From the NCBI RefSeq assembly GCF_020329485.1, contig NZ_JAGKJI010000005.1, positions 185,725 through 249,724 of the forward strand: DNA of 64,000 bases. The letters are read 5' to 3'. Origin of the DNA: Bradyrhizobium cenepequi (GTDB lineage Bacteria; Pseudomonadota; Alphaproteobacteria; Rhizobiales; Xanthobacteraceae). The position numbers were made by a program, and so were the translations under genes. Positions 17,444-25,760 of this stretch are shown piece by piece (position 1 is the stretch's first letter; every line of letters begins with the position of its first letter). Below the pieces are notes generated by a model. It made no database searches, was not told where the DNA came from, and saw only the letters and a list, made by a program, of their open reading frames with translations.

Positions 17444-18046
17444 TTGGAATTTGAGAGCGTCAATTCATCGATCGTGAAATCGATCCGGCAGCGCGATCTG
17501 CTGAACGCCTGGCTCAGGCTGTACGCCCGTGACCAATCGACGCCGCGCGTCGAGGAGTATGAGCCGGAGCGACTGGATGATGAGAGGCTGGACCTCGTCC
17601 ACTACACGGTCGAGGCAAAGCAACAGCCACCGCGATTGACGATCGAAAGCGAGGGCACGCGGATGGCGCACGCCTACGGCCACACCGGAAAGGGCCGCGC
17701 TCTCGACGACTATCTGGGCCCGCGCATCGCGCCGATCGTGATGCCGGTCTACTACGAATGCATCGCGCGCGGCCTGCCGGTCTACACGATCGCCCATATC
17801 GACGACATCTATGGACGGCTGGTGGCCTATGAGCGGCTGCTGCTGCCGTTCAGTGAGGAGGGTAAGATCACCCGCATCATCGCCTCGCTGAAGACGATCT
17901 GCGAGGACGGCCATTTCGAGATCAAGAACCTGATGCGCGGCGCAGACAAGCTGCCAGTGCCAAAGCTGCGCGCAGTCATCGATCGCGATCTCTTCCATCG
18001 CGCGCCCGGCCGCATCGCAGCCGGCGACGAGCTCGAATTCGAATAG
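17444..18046 (+). CDS. PAS_5-type PAS domain protein
   Basis: A 200-residue cytosolic protein resembling the PAS_5 (PF07310) family common in Rhizobiales. Family features include the N-terminal SIRQRDLLNAWLRLYARDQSTPRVEEYEPERLDDERLD and the central LDDYLGPRIAPIVMPVYYECIARGLPVYTIAHIDDIYGRLVAYERLLLPFSEEG, the PAS strand/helix core. No output domain is attached, so it may act as a stand-alone sensor. The start is a TTG at 17444; no ATG lies before the conserved region. It is divergent from the liv operon and monocistronic. Confidence 0.8.
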   Translation: MEFESVNSSIVKSIRQRDLLNAWLRLYARDQSTPRVEEYEPERLDDERLDLVHYTVEAKQQPPRLTIESEGTRMAHAYGHTGKGRALDDYLGPRIAPIVMPVYYECIARGLPVYTIAHIDDIYGRLVAYERLLLPFSEEGKITRIIASLKTICEDGHFEIKNLMRGADKLPVPKLRAVIDRDLFHRAPGRIAAGDELEFE

Positions 18047-18121
18047 TGCGCCCGCCGGCCGATTGACGCAAATAGCTTGCCCTGCAAACCTCGCCCCTTC
18101 GCGAAATCGGAGGGCGCGACC

Positions 18122-18238
18122 GTGCTACGTAGAGCGACACCGGAGCGACTGAGTGCGTTCTCCGACGGTGTGTTTGCCGTGCTCATCACAGTGCTGGTCT
18201 TGGAATTGAGACCGCCCGAGCGGCCCACTTTCGAGGCG
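18122..18238 (+). pseudogene. TMEM175 (DUF1211) N-terminal fragment
   Basis: About 39 codons from GTG 18122 encode TPERLSAFSDGVFAVLITVLVLELRPPERPTFEA. This is the first helix and RxxxFSDGVFA motif of the TMEM175 potassium channel family. After Glu-Ala the frame continues into unrelated sequence and stops at 18304. The remaining helices are missing because the sequence switches to the sigma-factor fragment on the other strand at about 18238. It is non-functional. Confidence 0.75.
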
Positions 18239-18506
18239 TCATCGCGATCCGCGACAACCAGGTTGAAAGGCTGGACTCGCCGCGGAAATCGGCAAGATGC
18301 GTGAACGCCCGGACATAGGTTTACTGGACGACGTCCTCGGCCTCGCCGTCGTTGTGTAGGATGCCGCGGGCCAGCCGATAGAGCCTGCGGTTGTTGGCCT
18401 TGATGATGGCGCGAACGGCCGCCTCGTCACGGGCCAGTGCGCGCTTGACGAGTTCGGCGTCACCGGCAGCAGCCGGCACCGTGTTGGATGTAGTGGCCCC
18501 TTGCAT
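18239..18506 (-). pseudogene. Truncated ECF sigma-70 factor fragment
   Basis: Reading from ATG 18506, the product MQGATTSNTV...GDAELVKRALARDEAAVRAIIKANNRRLYRLARGILHNDGEAEDVVQ is the region 2 start of an ECF sigma factor. It then meets a TAA at 18321-18323 where the family has Glu (EDVVQE). Beyond that codon the same frame continues as TYVRAFTHLADFRGESSLSTWLSRIAM, so a single GAA-to-TAA change created the stop. The gene then ends abruptly at the TMEM175 fragment. Regions 3-4 are absent. Confidence 0.75.
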
Positions 18507-18587
18507 GGCAGTCTCGCCCTCGGTTGTGGCGGACACGAGTGTTAGATGCGGCTGAGGCGCAGAGGTTCCCGAAAATCTATCGGCGCC

Positions 18588-18953
18588 CTACCCCTTGCGG
18601 CCGCGCGATTTCACTTCCCTGGCGTAGATATCTTCCTTGAAGCCGACCAGCAGTTTGCCGCCGAGATCGAGCACCGGTCGCTTGATCATCGACGGCTGCG
18701 CCGCCATCAGCGCCAGCGCCTTGCGCTCGTTCAGTCCTTCCTTGTCGACATCGGGCAATTTCTTGAACGTGGTGCCAGCCCGGTTGAGCAGAGTCTCCCA
18801 GCCGACCTCGTCGCTCCATTGCTTGAGCCTATCCTTGGCGATGCCGGCCGTCTTGTAGTCGTGGAAATCATAGGCGACGCCATGGCCATCGAGCCACGCG
18901 CGCGCCTTCTTCATGGTGTCGCAGTTCTTGATGCCGTAGATGGTGATGCTCAA
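18588..18953 (-). CDS. ArsC/Spx family reductase-like protein (YffB type)
   Basis: A 121-residue thioredoxin-fold protein of the ArsC/Spx superfamily, cytosolic. It opens ITIYGIKNCDTMKKARAWLDGHG with the single N-terminal active-site Cys (C-D-T-M) and continues HDYKTAGIAKDRLKQW ... LLNRAGTTFKKLP ... PSMIKRPVLDLGGKLLVGF. The Pro-cis segment and the end match YffB-like glutathione-dependent reductases rather than true arsenate reductase. The TTG at 18953 is preferred because GAGGAA lies about 6 bases upstream; an ATG at 18968 would add five residues. The substrate is unknown. It stands alone downstream of the P460 gene. Confidence 0.83.
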   Translation of the reverse strand: MSITIYGIKNCDTMKKARAWLDGHGVAYDFHDYKTAGIAKDRLKQWSDEVGWETLLNRAGTTFKKLPDVDKEGLNERKALALMAAQPSMIKRPVLDLGGKLLVGFKEDIYAREVKSRGRKG

Positions 18954-19038
18954 GGCTATTCCTCGCATGCGTTGCGAGAAGAAAATAGCTTCGCAACGGA
19001 TGTTGCGCCAGATCGTGGACCACGCCTCCTGTGAATTC

Positions 19039-19542
19039 TCAGCGTCCGTATCGCGTGAAGACGTAATCGTGGTCCTTCGCGTGGGCTTCGTGGCAGGCGA
19101 AGCAGGTCTTGTGCTGGGCCTCGTCCACGGGCTTGCCATCGACGAACCGGCCAAAGCCCCAGCCGCCAGTCGTGGCGTATTTGGCGGAATCCTTGACCAT
19201 GACCTGAACGGTGGTGGGAGAGCCGGTGATGAAGGCGCCATCGAGACCTTCGACCGGGACATGCTTCCAGGCCAGCTTGACGAAGACCGTGCCGTCCGGA
19301 AACGGCAGCGCGCCGCCCTGACTGGCCTTGACCGCGGTGCCATTGCCGAGGACGCCCCGGAGTTCATCGAGAGCGACCTCCTGCCCGACGGCGATCAGCT
19401 TCCAGTCGCGATAGCCTTCGGGAATCCTGACGCCGAAGATCGGCGACGCCCCATCATCGGCAAGGCTCCTGGCGAATGGCGCCGCAGTCCCAGCGAACGT
19501 CACCATGAGGGCCGCCAAGGCCCATTTCAGATTCTGTCGCAT
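19039..19542 (-). CDS. Cytochrome P460 family protein
   Basis: A 167-residue periplasmic c-type haem protein. Residues 1-29 are a signal peptide. The haem-binding site CFACHEAH (C147, C150, H151) lies near the C-terminus, followed by AKDHDYVFTRYGR, typical of cytochrome P460. P460 proteins oxidise hydroxylamine or act as nitric-oxide-handling cytochromes c'-beta; family members share the beta-sheet pattern seen in PEGYRDWKLIAVG and VQVMVKDSAKYATTGGWGFGRF. Function here is not settled. The gene starts 17 bp after the frameshifted hydrolase ends, so the two may be co-transcribed. Confidence 0.88.
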   Translation of the reverse strand: MRQNLKWALAALMVTFAGTAAPFARSLADDGASPIFGVRIPEGYRDWKLIAVGQEVALDELRGVLGNGTAVKASQGGALPFPDGTVFVKLAWKHVPVEGLDGAFITGSPTTVQVMVKDSAKYATTGGWGFGRFVDGKPVDEAQHKTCFACHEAHAKDHDYVFTRYGR

Positions 19543-19559
19543 CTGTTCGAACCCCGCGA

Positions 19560-20607
19560 TCAGCCGTTGTCGACATCGATGACCGCCTGTGCAAAGGCCT
19601 GTGGGGCCTCTTGCGGCAGGTTGTGGCCGATGCCGCCGGTGATCAGGCGGTGCTCGTACTTGCCCGAGAATTTCTTGGCGTAGGCGCTCGGTTCGGGATG
19701 CGGCGCGCCGTTGGCGTCGCCTTCCATGGTGATGGTCGGCACAGTGATAACAGGGAATGTCGCGAGCTTCTTCTCCAGATCATCGTATTTTGCTTCGCCT
19801 TCGGCGAGCCCAAGCCGCCAGCGGTAGTTATGGATGACAATCCTGACGTGATCCGGGTTGTCGAAGGCATCAGCGCTGCGCTTGAAGGTGGCGTCGTCAA
19901 AATTCCACTTTGGCGAAGCCAGCTGCCAGATCAGCTTGGCAAAATCGTGCTGGTACTTGTCGTAACCTTGCTGTCCGCGCTCGGTGGCGAAATAGAACTG
20001 GTACCACCATTGCAGCTCAGCCTTCGGCGGCAGCGGCATCTTGCCGGCCTCCTGGCTGCCGATCAGGTAGCCGCTGACGGAGACCATCGTCTTGCAGCGC
20101 TCCGGCCAGAGAGCGGCGACGATGTTCGCCGTGCGCGCGCCCCAGTCGTAACCGGCAAGCGTCGCCTTCTCGATCTTGAGCGCATCCATCAACGCGACGA
20201 TGTCGGCCGCGAGCGCCGCCGGCTCGCCGTTTCGGCAATGTCGCGTCAGAGAGGAAACGCGTGGTGCCGTAGCCGCGCAGGTAAGGAATGATCACACGAT
20301 AGCCGGCAGACGCCAGGAGCGGCGCGACATCGACATAGCTGTAGATGTCGTAAGGCCAGCCGTGCAGCAGGATCACCACCGGACCACCAGCAGGTCCCGC
20401 TTCGGCGTAGCCGACATTGAGCAGGCCGGCGTCGATCTGCTTCAACGGGCCGAACGAGGTATGCGCGCCCGCCCGTGCCGCGGGCAGCGTCGCCTTCTTG
20501 GCGCCCTGCGCATGGGCGGATCCGATCAGGCCGAGCTGGGCGGCGGCGAAGGTTCCGGCGGCAACGCCGAAGAAACGGCGGCGGCTCTGGCTGACATCGT
20601 GGGACAT
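19560..20607 (-). pseudogene. Tat-exported alpha/beta hydrolase (epoxide-hydrolase-like), frameshifted
   Basis: The first part (from ATG 20607) has a Tat signal SRRRFFGVAAG and the hydrolase N-half VVILLHGWPYDIYSYVDVAPLLASAGYRVIIPYLRGYGTTRFL. The second part, in another frame, continues ALKIEKATLAGYDWGARTANIVAALWPERC (nucleophile Asp in GYDWGA) to a C-terminal GGIGHNLPQEAPQAFAQAV with the catalytic His. One extra T in the TTT at 20230-20232 breaks the frame at ATLPN. Removing it gives a continuous 348-residue epoxide-hydrolase-like protein. It could be a recent inactivation or a base-call error. It is divergent from the regulator at 20765. Confidence 0.8.
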
Positions 20608-20764
20608 GGCGATCTCCGGTTCGAACTGGCGACCTATTGCCCTTTCTCGGCTATGGCCGCTTGGAGATTAGTTGGATTTATCCTTCAGACGGCTTTGATT
20701 TTTGCCTCAGCCGCCTTGTGCTAGGTTCGCCGCGACTCCCGTGACAGCCGGCAGGCCTTGGAAT

Positions 20765-22306
20765 TTGCTTTATCATTTCAACGACTTCGTTCTGGATACC
20801 GACCGCCGCGAGTTGCGCCGGAGCGATAACCTTGTCGCCGTCGAGCCGCAGGTGTTCGATCTTCTGGAATTCCTGATCCGTTCACGCGATCGTGTCGTCA
20901 GCCGCGATGACCTGCTCGCCGCCGTCTGGCGCGGGCGGATCGTCTCGGAGGCGACGCTGAGCAGCCGGCTGAACGCCGCTCGCGCGGCGATCGGCGACAA
21001 TGGCGACGAGCAGCGGCTGATCCGCACGCTCCCGCGCAAGGGCATTCGTTTCGTCGGCGAGGTCCGCGAGCAGGCGGCCAATGAGAGTACAAGCCCGCCC
21101 GTTGCCGCCTTCGAGGGCCCGTCGATCGCGGTGCTCCCGTTCACCAATATGAGCGGCGATCCCGAGCAGGAGTATTTCGCCGACGGAATCGCCGAGGACA
21201 TCATCACGGCGCTGTCGCGCTGCAGCGGGCTTGCCGTGATCGCGCGAAACTCCTCCTTCACCTACAAGGGCAAGGCGGTTGATATCCGCCAGGTCGGCCG
21301 CGAGCTCGGCGTCGGCTATGTGCTGGAAGGCAGCGTTCGCCGCGGCGGCGATCGCATGCGGATCAGCGGCCAGCTCATCGACGCGACGTCGGCCGCCCAT
21401 CTCTGGGCCGATCGCTTCGACGGCGACGCGCGCGAGGTGTTCGACCTGCAGGACCGCATCACCGAAAGCGTTGTCGCTGCGATCGAGCCGACGCTGCATC
21501 TCGCCGAAGCCGAGCGCCGCCGGCCCGCTCCGCCGAGCGAGCTCGACGCCTACGACCTGCTGCTGCGCGCCTACAGTCTTCGTTACGAGTTCACCGCCGA
21601 GAGCATTGCGGCGGCGATCGACTGCCTCGACCAGGCGCTGGCGATCGATCCCGCCTACGCGCCGGCGATGGCGGCTTCCGCTTATTGCCATGCACTATGC
21701 CATTTCCAGGGCTGGCTCGGGCCGGACGAGGCATATCGCAGCAAGGCCGTCACGCTGGCCTGGCGCGCGGTCGAGCTCGCGCCGAACGATGCGCAGGTGC
21801 TGTGGATGGCGGCGTTCGCGATCTGGAACATGGCCGATGAAATCGAGCCGGCACGCGAATTGTTCAACCGCTCGCTTGCGATCAACCCGAATTCCGCGAT
21901 GGCGTTGACGCTCGGCGGTTGGATCGAGGCGATGCGCGGCAATCAGGGCGCTGGCCGCGCCATGATCGAGCGGGCGCAGCGGCTCAATCCGCGCGACCCG
22001 CGCGGCTGGTTCGCCTCCGGAGCGCTCGCGATCTGCGCGATCCTGGACGAAGATTTCTCTGAGGCGATCATCTGGGCGGAAAAGGCGCTGGCGCAGAACC
22101 GCCGCTTCGCGGTGGCGTTGCGCGTCCTGGCCGTGGCGCTGGTGAAGACCGGCGAGCAAGACCGCGCGGCACAGGTCGCGCGGGAATTGTTGAAGGTCGA
22201 GCCGGACTTTTCGATCGCGGGCTTCCTGTCGCGAATCCCCTTCCCGGTCGAGCCGATGGCGCGGACCTATGCCGAGGCGCTTCGGGCCGCCGGCGTGCCG
22301 GAATGA
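20765..22306 (+). CDS. Winged-helix/TolB-like/TPR transcriptional regulator
   Basis: A 513-residue regulator of the pH-sensor/adenylate-cyclase-like group common in Bradyrhizobium. It has three parts. An OmpR-type DNA-binding wing occupies residues about 1-100 (EPQVFDLLEFLIRSRDRVVSRDDLLAAVWRGR ... LIRTLPRKGIRFVG). A TolB-N-like domain lies at about 115-250 (SIAVLPFTNMSGDPEQEYFADGIAEDIITALSR). C-terminal TPR repeats span about 255-500 (LDQALAIDPAYAPAMAASAYC, LNPRDPRGWFASGALAI). The TTG 20765 start gives the family-length N-terminus; GTG 20741 is possible. It is divergent from the exported hydrolase, which it may control. The ligand is unknown. Confidence 0.85.
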   Translation: MLYHFNDFVLDTDRRELRRSDNLVAVEPQVFDLLEFLIRSRDRVVSRDDLLAAVWRGRIVSEATLSSRLNAARAAIGDNGDEQRLIRTLPRKGIRFVGEVREQAANESTSPPVAAFEGPSIAVLPFTNMSGDPEQEYFADGIAEDIITALSRCSGLAVIARNSSFTYKGKAVDIRQVGRELGVGYVLEGSVRRGGDRMRISGQLIDATSAAHLWADRFDGDAREVFDLQDRITESVVAAIEPTLHLAEAERRRPAPPSELDAYDLLLRAYSLRYEFTAESIAAAIDCLDQALAIDPAYAPAMAASAYCHALCHFQGWLGPDEAYRSKAVTLAWRAVELAPNDAQVLWMAAFAIWNMADEIEPARELFNRSLAINPNSAMALTLGGWIEAMRGNQGAGRAMIERAQRLNPRDPRGWFASGALAICAILDEDFSEAIIWAEKALAQNRRFAVALRVLAVALVKTGEQDRAAQVARELLKVEPDFSIAGFLSRIPFPVEPMARTYAEALRAAGVPE

Positions 22307-22326
22307 CGCGCCTTCGCCACTACGCC

Positions 22327-22758
22327 TTAAACCCTCTTTGATTTCTTCTTAGAGCGGTTCAATGCCACGGCAGCGCGAATGAGCGCCTTCAACGCCGCTT
22401 CGTCGATCTTGTCACCCTCATGGAAATCGATCGCACGCCTGGTGTTGCCTTCAAGGCTGGAGTTGAAGAGGCCCGAAGGGTCCTCCAATGCGGCGCCTTT
22501 GGCGAAGGTCATCTTCACGACACTCTTGTAGGTCTCGCCCGTGCAGATGATTCCGGCGTGCTCCCACACCGGCACACCTCTCCACTTCCACTCCTCGATC
22601 ACTTCGGGATCGGCCTGCTTGATAAGCTTTCGGATTCGAGCGAGCGTCTCGCCCCGCCAATCGTCCAGCTCCCTAATTCGCGCATCTATCAACTGAGAGG
22701 GAGAATCTCCCTCTTCCTTCGCGCTGCTCTTCTTCATGCTTGCTGTAGCTTTCTTCAT
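22327..22758 (-). CDS. DUF1801 family protein (YdhG-like)
   Basis: A 143-residue cytosolic DUF1801 protein. The family segment runs LIDARIRELDDWRGETLARIRKLIKQADPEVIEEWKWRGVPVWEHAGIICTGETYKSVVKMTFAKGA. The middle EWKWRGVPVWEH resembles the conserved W-x-x-P core of the YdhG/frataxin-like fold. The N- and C-termini are Lys-rich. DUF1801 proteins are often placed beside AHSA1 and ArsR genes, exactly as here; their function is unknown. It is the last gene of the ArsR operon, 31 bp after the preceding DUF1801 gene. Confidence 0.82.
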   Translation of the reverse strand: MKKATASMKKSSAKEEGDSPSQLIDARIRELDDWRGETLARIRKLIKQADPEVIEEWKWRGVPVWEHAGIICTGETYKSVVKMTFAKGAALEDPSGLFNSSLEGNTRRAIDFHEGDKIDEAALKALIRAAVALNRSKKKSKRV

Positions 22759-22789
22759 GATCGTTGCCGCTCATCCTCACATCGGCCGC

Positions 22790-23269
22790 TTACGTCCATT
22801 CGCCGGGCAACTGGCTGGCTTGCTTTACCCAGGCGGCGAACTGAGCTTCATCAAGCTCGTCGTCCTCGTGAATGTCGAGGTAGCGCGTATCCTTGCTCTT
22901 GGACTCGCCGGGCGGAACGGGACGCAGCGACCTGCCGCGGAAGAAAGCCACCTTGACGTACTTCGTGAAGCAATGGATGCCGAGGAACCAGCCTTGGCCC
23001 TCGACGCCGTAAAGCGGCGAGTTCCATTTGACCGCTTTGCGCACGCCGGGGACAGTGCGCGTGATAAGCGCATCCAGGTGCTCCCCGACGTTCCGTTTCC
23101 AGCCCGGCATGGCCGCGATATAGGCCTGCACGGGGCCGTCGCCGTCGGCCTTCGCGATCTGGGGGTTGCCGCCTGCGAGCAAGGTCGGCTTGGCCGCTTT
23201 CGCCGCGACCCGCCTGGCGACCGTCTTCTTCGCGACCTTTGGTGACTTGCTGGACGTCCTGTTGGCCAT
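22790..23269 (-). CDS. DUF1801 family protein with Lys-rich N-terminus
   Basis: A 159-residue DUF1801 paralogue of the downstream gene. The domain spans VQAYIAAMPGWKRNVGEHLDALITRTVPGVRKAVKWNSPLYGVEGQGWFLGIHCFTKYVKVAFFRGRSL, with the KWNSPLYG core. The first 35 residues are a basic Ala/Lys/Ser-rich tail (SSKSPKVAKKTVARRVAAKAAKP) of the histone-H1-like type seen on some DUF1801 proteins, perhaps nucleic-acid binding. ATG 23269 is used, as it starts that tail. It lies 17 bp after the AHSA1 gene. Having two adjacent DUF1801 genes suggests duplication or division of labour. Confidence 0.8.
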   Translation of the reverse strand: MANRTSSKSPKVAKKTVARRVAAKAAKPTLLAGGNPQIAKADGDGPVQAYIAAMPGWKRNVGEHLDALITRTVPGVRKAVKWNSPLYGVEGQGWFLGIHCFTKYVKVAFFRGRSLRPVPPGESKSKDTRYLDIHEDDELDEAQFAAWVKQASQLPGEWT

Positions 23270-23286
23270 TGCAATCACTGCAGACT

Positions 23287-23718
23287 TCAATCTGTCCGCG
23301 CCAGGACCTGTTCCAGATTCGCAAAGAACTGCTGCCATCCGGCGTGGGCGCCGCCGTAGGCCTGCTTCTGATCCGGCCGGAAGCCCGACTGCTCCATGCG
23401 CAAATGGGTCCCCGTGCTCGTTGGGGTGAGCGTGAAGGTCACCACACTCTTCAGATTGAAGGCGGCATCGTCGTGCGCAAAATTCCAGGTGTAGGACAGC
23501 GCCTTGTTCGGCTCGATCGCGAGGACCTCGCAGTCCAGCACGCCGCCCCACTCGCCGCGAAGATTGAAACGGTGACCCACGACAGGCTTGAAGTCGCTCT
23601 TCATGAGCCATTCCTCGATGAGATGCGGTTGCGTGAGCGCGCGCCAGATCTTTTCCGGAGGATGCGGTATCTCACGTTCGACAATGACGGAGCGCGTTTC
23701 GGTCGCAGTATTGGTCAT
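23287..23718 (-). CDS. SRPBCC/AHSA1 domain protein
   Basis: A 143-residue START-like (SRPBCC, Activator of Hsp90 ATPase-1 C-terminal) domain protein, cytosolic. It opens SVIVEREIPHPPEKIWRALTQPHLIEEWLMKSDF, the family's first strand and alpha-helix, and ends with the helix GWQQFFANLEQVLART. Such proteins have a hydrophobic ligand pocket; the ligand here is unknown. Its ATG overlaps the ArsR stop in an ATGA arrangement (23715-23718), so it is translationally coupled to the repressor. This ArsR-AHSA1 pairing is widespread, usually with DUF1801 genes next to it. Confidence 0.9.
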   Translation of the reverse strand: MTNTATETRSVIVEREIPHPPEKIWRALTQPHLIEEWLMKSDFKPVVGHRFNLRGEWGGVLDCEVLAIEPNKALSYTWNFAHDDAAFNLKSVVTFTLTPTSTGTHLRMEQSGFRPDQKQAYGGAHAGWQQFFANLEQVLARTD

Positions 23719-24038
23719 TGGTCCATCCTTTTCAGCAGATCTTCGAGGTGGTCGAACCGGCTTTGCCAGAAGCCGGCCATTTGGCTGGTCCAGTCGATCA
23801 ACGAGGCCAAGGCGCCGAGCTGCGCGCTGTAGTGCGTCTGCCGACCTTCGTGGCGGTCGCGCACCAGTCCGGCCTGCTTCAGCACCCCAAGATGCTTCGA
23901 CACCGCCGGCTGCGAGACCCCGGCCAGAGCCGTCAAAGCCCCGACCGTCTGCTCTCCCTCGCGGCACAGTCGCTCGAAGATCGCCCGCCGAGTCGGATCG
24001 GCGAGCGCTCTGAAGAGCTCATCGTGAGCGTTCGGCAT
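23715..24038 (-). CDS. ArsR family winged-helix regulator
   Basis: A 107-residue repressor-type ArsR protein. The helix-turn-helix lies at about 30-65 (GEQTVGALTALAGVSQPAVSKHLGVLKQAGLVRDRHEGRQTHYS). The Cys-x-Val-Cys metal motif of metal sensors is absent, since the recognition helix reads VSQPAVSKHL; it belongs to the AHSA1-linked, probably non-metal subgroup. It ends with an ATGA overlap into the AHSA1 gene. An inverted-repeat operator and a promoter lie just upstream at 24052-24100, which fits autoregulation. Confidence 0.92.
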   Translation of the reverse strand: MPNAHDELFRALADPTRRAIFERLCREGEQTVGALTALAGVSQPAVSKHLGVLKQAGLVRDRHEGRQTHYSAQLGALASLIDWTSQMAGFWQSRFDHLEDLLKRMDQ

Positions 24039-24051
24039 TTGAGATCGATAA

Positions 24052-24100
24052 CTCGATGGCTATTGATTGACGTATAACCATCGAGATATACGTTAGTCAA
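24052..24100 (-). promoter_or_regulatory. Promoter and operator of the ArsR operon
   Basis: On the minus strand TTGACT (24095-24100) lies 17-18 bp before TTATAC/TATACG (24071-24077), a good sigma-70 pair. Two overlapping inverted repeats cover it: CTCGATGG (24052-24059) with CCATCGAG (24078-24085), and CGTATA (24071-24076) with TATACG (24087-24092). A repressor bound there would block RNA polymerase. The ArsR start is at 24038. Confidence 0.65.
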
Positions 24101-24216
24101 GCAGGCATAGGAGGCGACATGTCAGCACCGGAGCCGCCTCCGGCGCCCACCTGCCATATCCTGCTGGTTATGCATCACGCATTGTCGCCATCGGCCTGAT
24201 GCGGCCGCCGCGCCGT

Positions 24217-25539
24217 CTAAGAGCCTCCGCCGGGCTCGAGCGCCTCGCCGAGTTCGAGCGGGTTTGCCATGGTCTCGTGCAGCTTCCGCTTGTCGAGCTC
24301 GCCCTCGGAAAGACTGATGACGACGCAGGCGACCCCGTTGCCGATCAGGTTGGTGAGCGCGCGGCATTCGCTCATGAACTTGTCGATGCCGACGAGGATG
24401 GCGAGCGACTGGATCGGGATGTCAGGCACGATGGACAGCGTTGCGGCCAGCGTGATGAAGCCGGCCCCGGTGACGCCGGACGCGCCCTTCGAGGTGATCA
24501 TGGCAATGCCCAAAATGCCGAGCTCCTGCCAGATCGTCAGAGGCGTGTTGGTCGCCTGTGCCAGGAACAGCGTCGCCAGCGTCATGTAGATGTTGGTGCC
24601 GTCGAGATTGAAGCTGTAGCCGGTCGGGATGACGAGGCCGACCACCGAGCGCGAGGCACCGAGATGCTCCATCTTCTGGATCATCTGCGGCAGCACCGTC
24701 TCCGACGACGAGGTGCCAAGCACGATCAGAAGCTCGTCCTTGATATAGCCGATGAAGCGGATGATCGAGAATCCCGCAAGCCGCGCGATCGACCCCAGCA
24801 CGATCAGGATGAACAGCGCGCTGGTCAGATAGAAGGTGCCGATCAGCGCCGCGAGATTCCAGAGCGAACCGAGCCCGTAGGCTCCGACGGTGAACGCCAT
24901 GGCGCCGAACGCGCCGAGCGGCGCGACGCGCACGATGATACGGATCACACCGAAGAAAACTTTCGCCGCCTGGTCGATCGCGTAGGCAATCGGCTCGCCC
25001 ACCTTGCCCATGAAGGCGATGGCAAAACCCGACAGGATCGATATCAGCAGAACCTGCAGGAGGTCGCCGCGCGCCAGCGCGCCGAAGAAACTGTCGGGAA
25101 TGATCGCCATCAGATGGGCGACGATCCCCTCCTCCTTCGCCTTGGTCACGTAGGTTGCAACCGAATTGGGATCGATCGACGCCGGATCGATGTTGAAGCC
25201 CTTTCCCGGCTGCAAGGTCCTGCCGACGATCAGGCCGACCGCCAACGCCACCGTCGAGACGGTCTCGAAATAGATCAGCGCCTTCAGGCCGACGCGGCCG
25301 ACGCGCTTGAGGTCGCCCATCGAGGAGATGCCGTGCACGACGGTGCAGAAGATCACCGGCGCGATCATCATCTTGATCAGCGCAATGAAGCCATCGCCGA
25401 GCGGCTTCATCTCCTTGCCGAGACCGGGATAGAAATGGCCGAGCAGGATGCCGAGCGCGATCGCGATCAGGACCTGGATGTAGAGGACCTTGTACCAGGG
25501 TTGGTGATGGGCGGCGGGGCGAATCGCTTCTGCTGTCAT
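24217..25539 (-). CDS. dctA: C4-dicarboxylate/cation symporter DctA
   Basis: A 440-residue member of the dicarboxylate/amino acid:cation symporter family (DAACS). Visible hallmarks are the N-terminal helices ([23 protein letters not shown]), [14 protein letters not shown] and the re-entrant serine-rich loop [13 protein letters not shown]. The helix 7 motif [16 protein letters not shown] and the C-terminal [16 protein letters not shown] are the substrate/cation site. In rhizobia DctA imports succinate, malate and fumarate. The adjacent dctBD genes typical of symbiosis loci are not here. Members can also carry glutamate, but DctA is the best fit. Confidence 0.92.
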   Translation of the reverse strand: MTAEAIRPAAHHQPWYKVLYIQVLIAIALGILLGHFYPGLGKEMKPLGDGFIALIKMMIAPVIFCTVVHGISSMGDLKRVGRVGLKALIYFETVSTVALAVGLIVGRTLQPGKGFNIDPASIDPNSVATYVTKAKEEGIVAHLMAIIPDSFFGALARGDLLQVLLISILSGFAIAFMGKVGEPIAYAIDQAAKVFFGVIRIIVRVAPLGAFGAMAFTVGAYGLGSLWNLAALIGTFYLTSALFILIVLGSIARLAGFSIIRFIGYIKDELLIVLGTSSSETVLPQMIQKMEHLGASRSVVGLVIPTGYSFNLDGTNIYMTLATLFLAQATNTPLTIWQELGILGIAMITSKGASGVTGAGFITLAATLSIVPDIPIQSLAILVGIDKFMSECRALTNLIGNGVACVVISLSEGELDKRKLHETMANPLELGEALEPGGGS

Positions 25540-25670
25540 TGGGGCTCTGGGGATCGAGGGATCAGGATGGCGCCATCATGGAACGTGGTGACGCCGCGAA
25601 CAATGCACGTTCCCGTTCACGGTGCCTTGCGGAATAGTCGCCCCTATCCTTGCTGCGTACCACGTTGCGC

Positions 25671-25720
25671 GAGCATAATCTTTCCAGAAAACCCGATGCT
25701 CACTTTTCCGGATCATGCTC
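25671..25720. repeat. AGCATGATC-type dispersed palindrome
   Basis: GAGCATAATC at 25671 and GATCATGCTC ending at 25720 form an imperfect inverted repeat around TTTCC-GAAAA and CTTTTCCG elements. It is a shorter copy of the element at 30849-30922. It lies between dctA and the SDR gene, 40 bp before the latter's start. Confidence 0.65.
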
Positions 25721-25760
25721 TGGTGTACGGTTGGGCTTCGTGTGACGAGGGTCCTGACAG

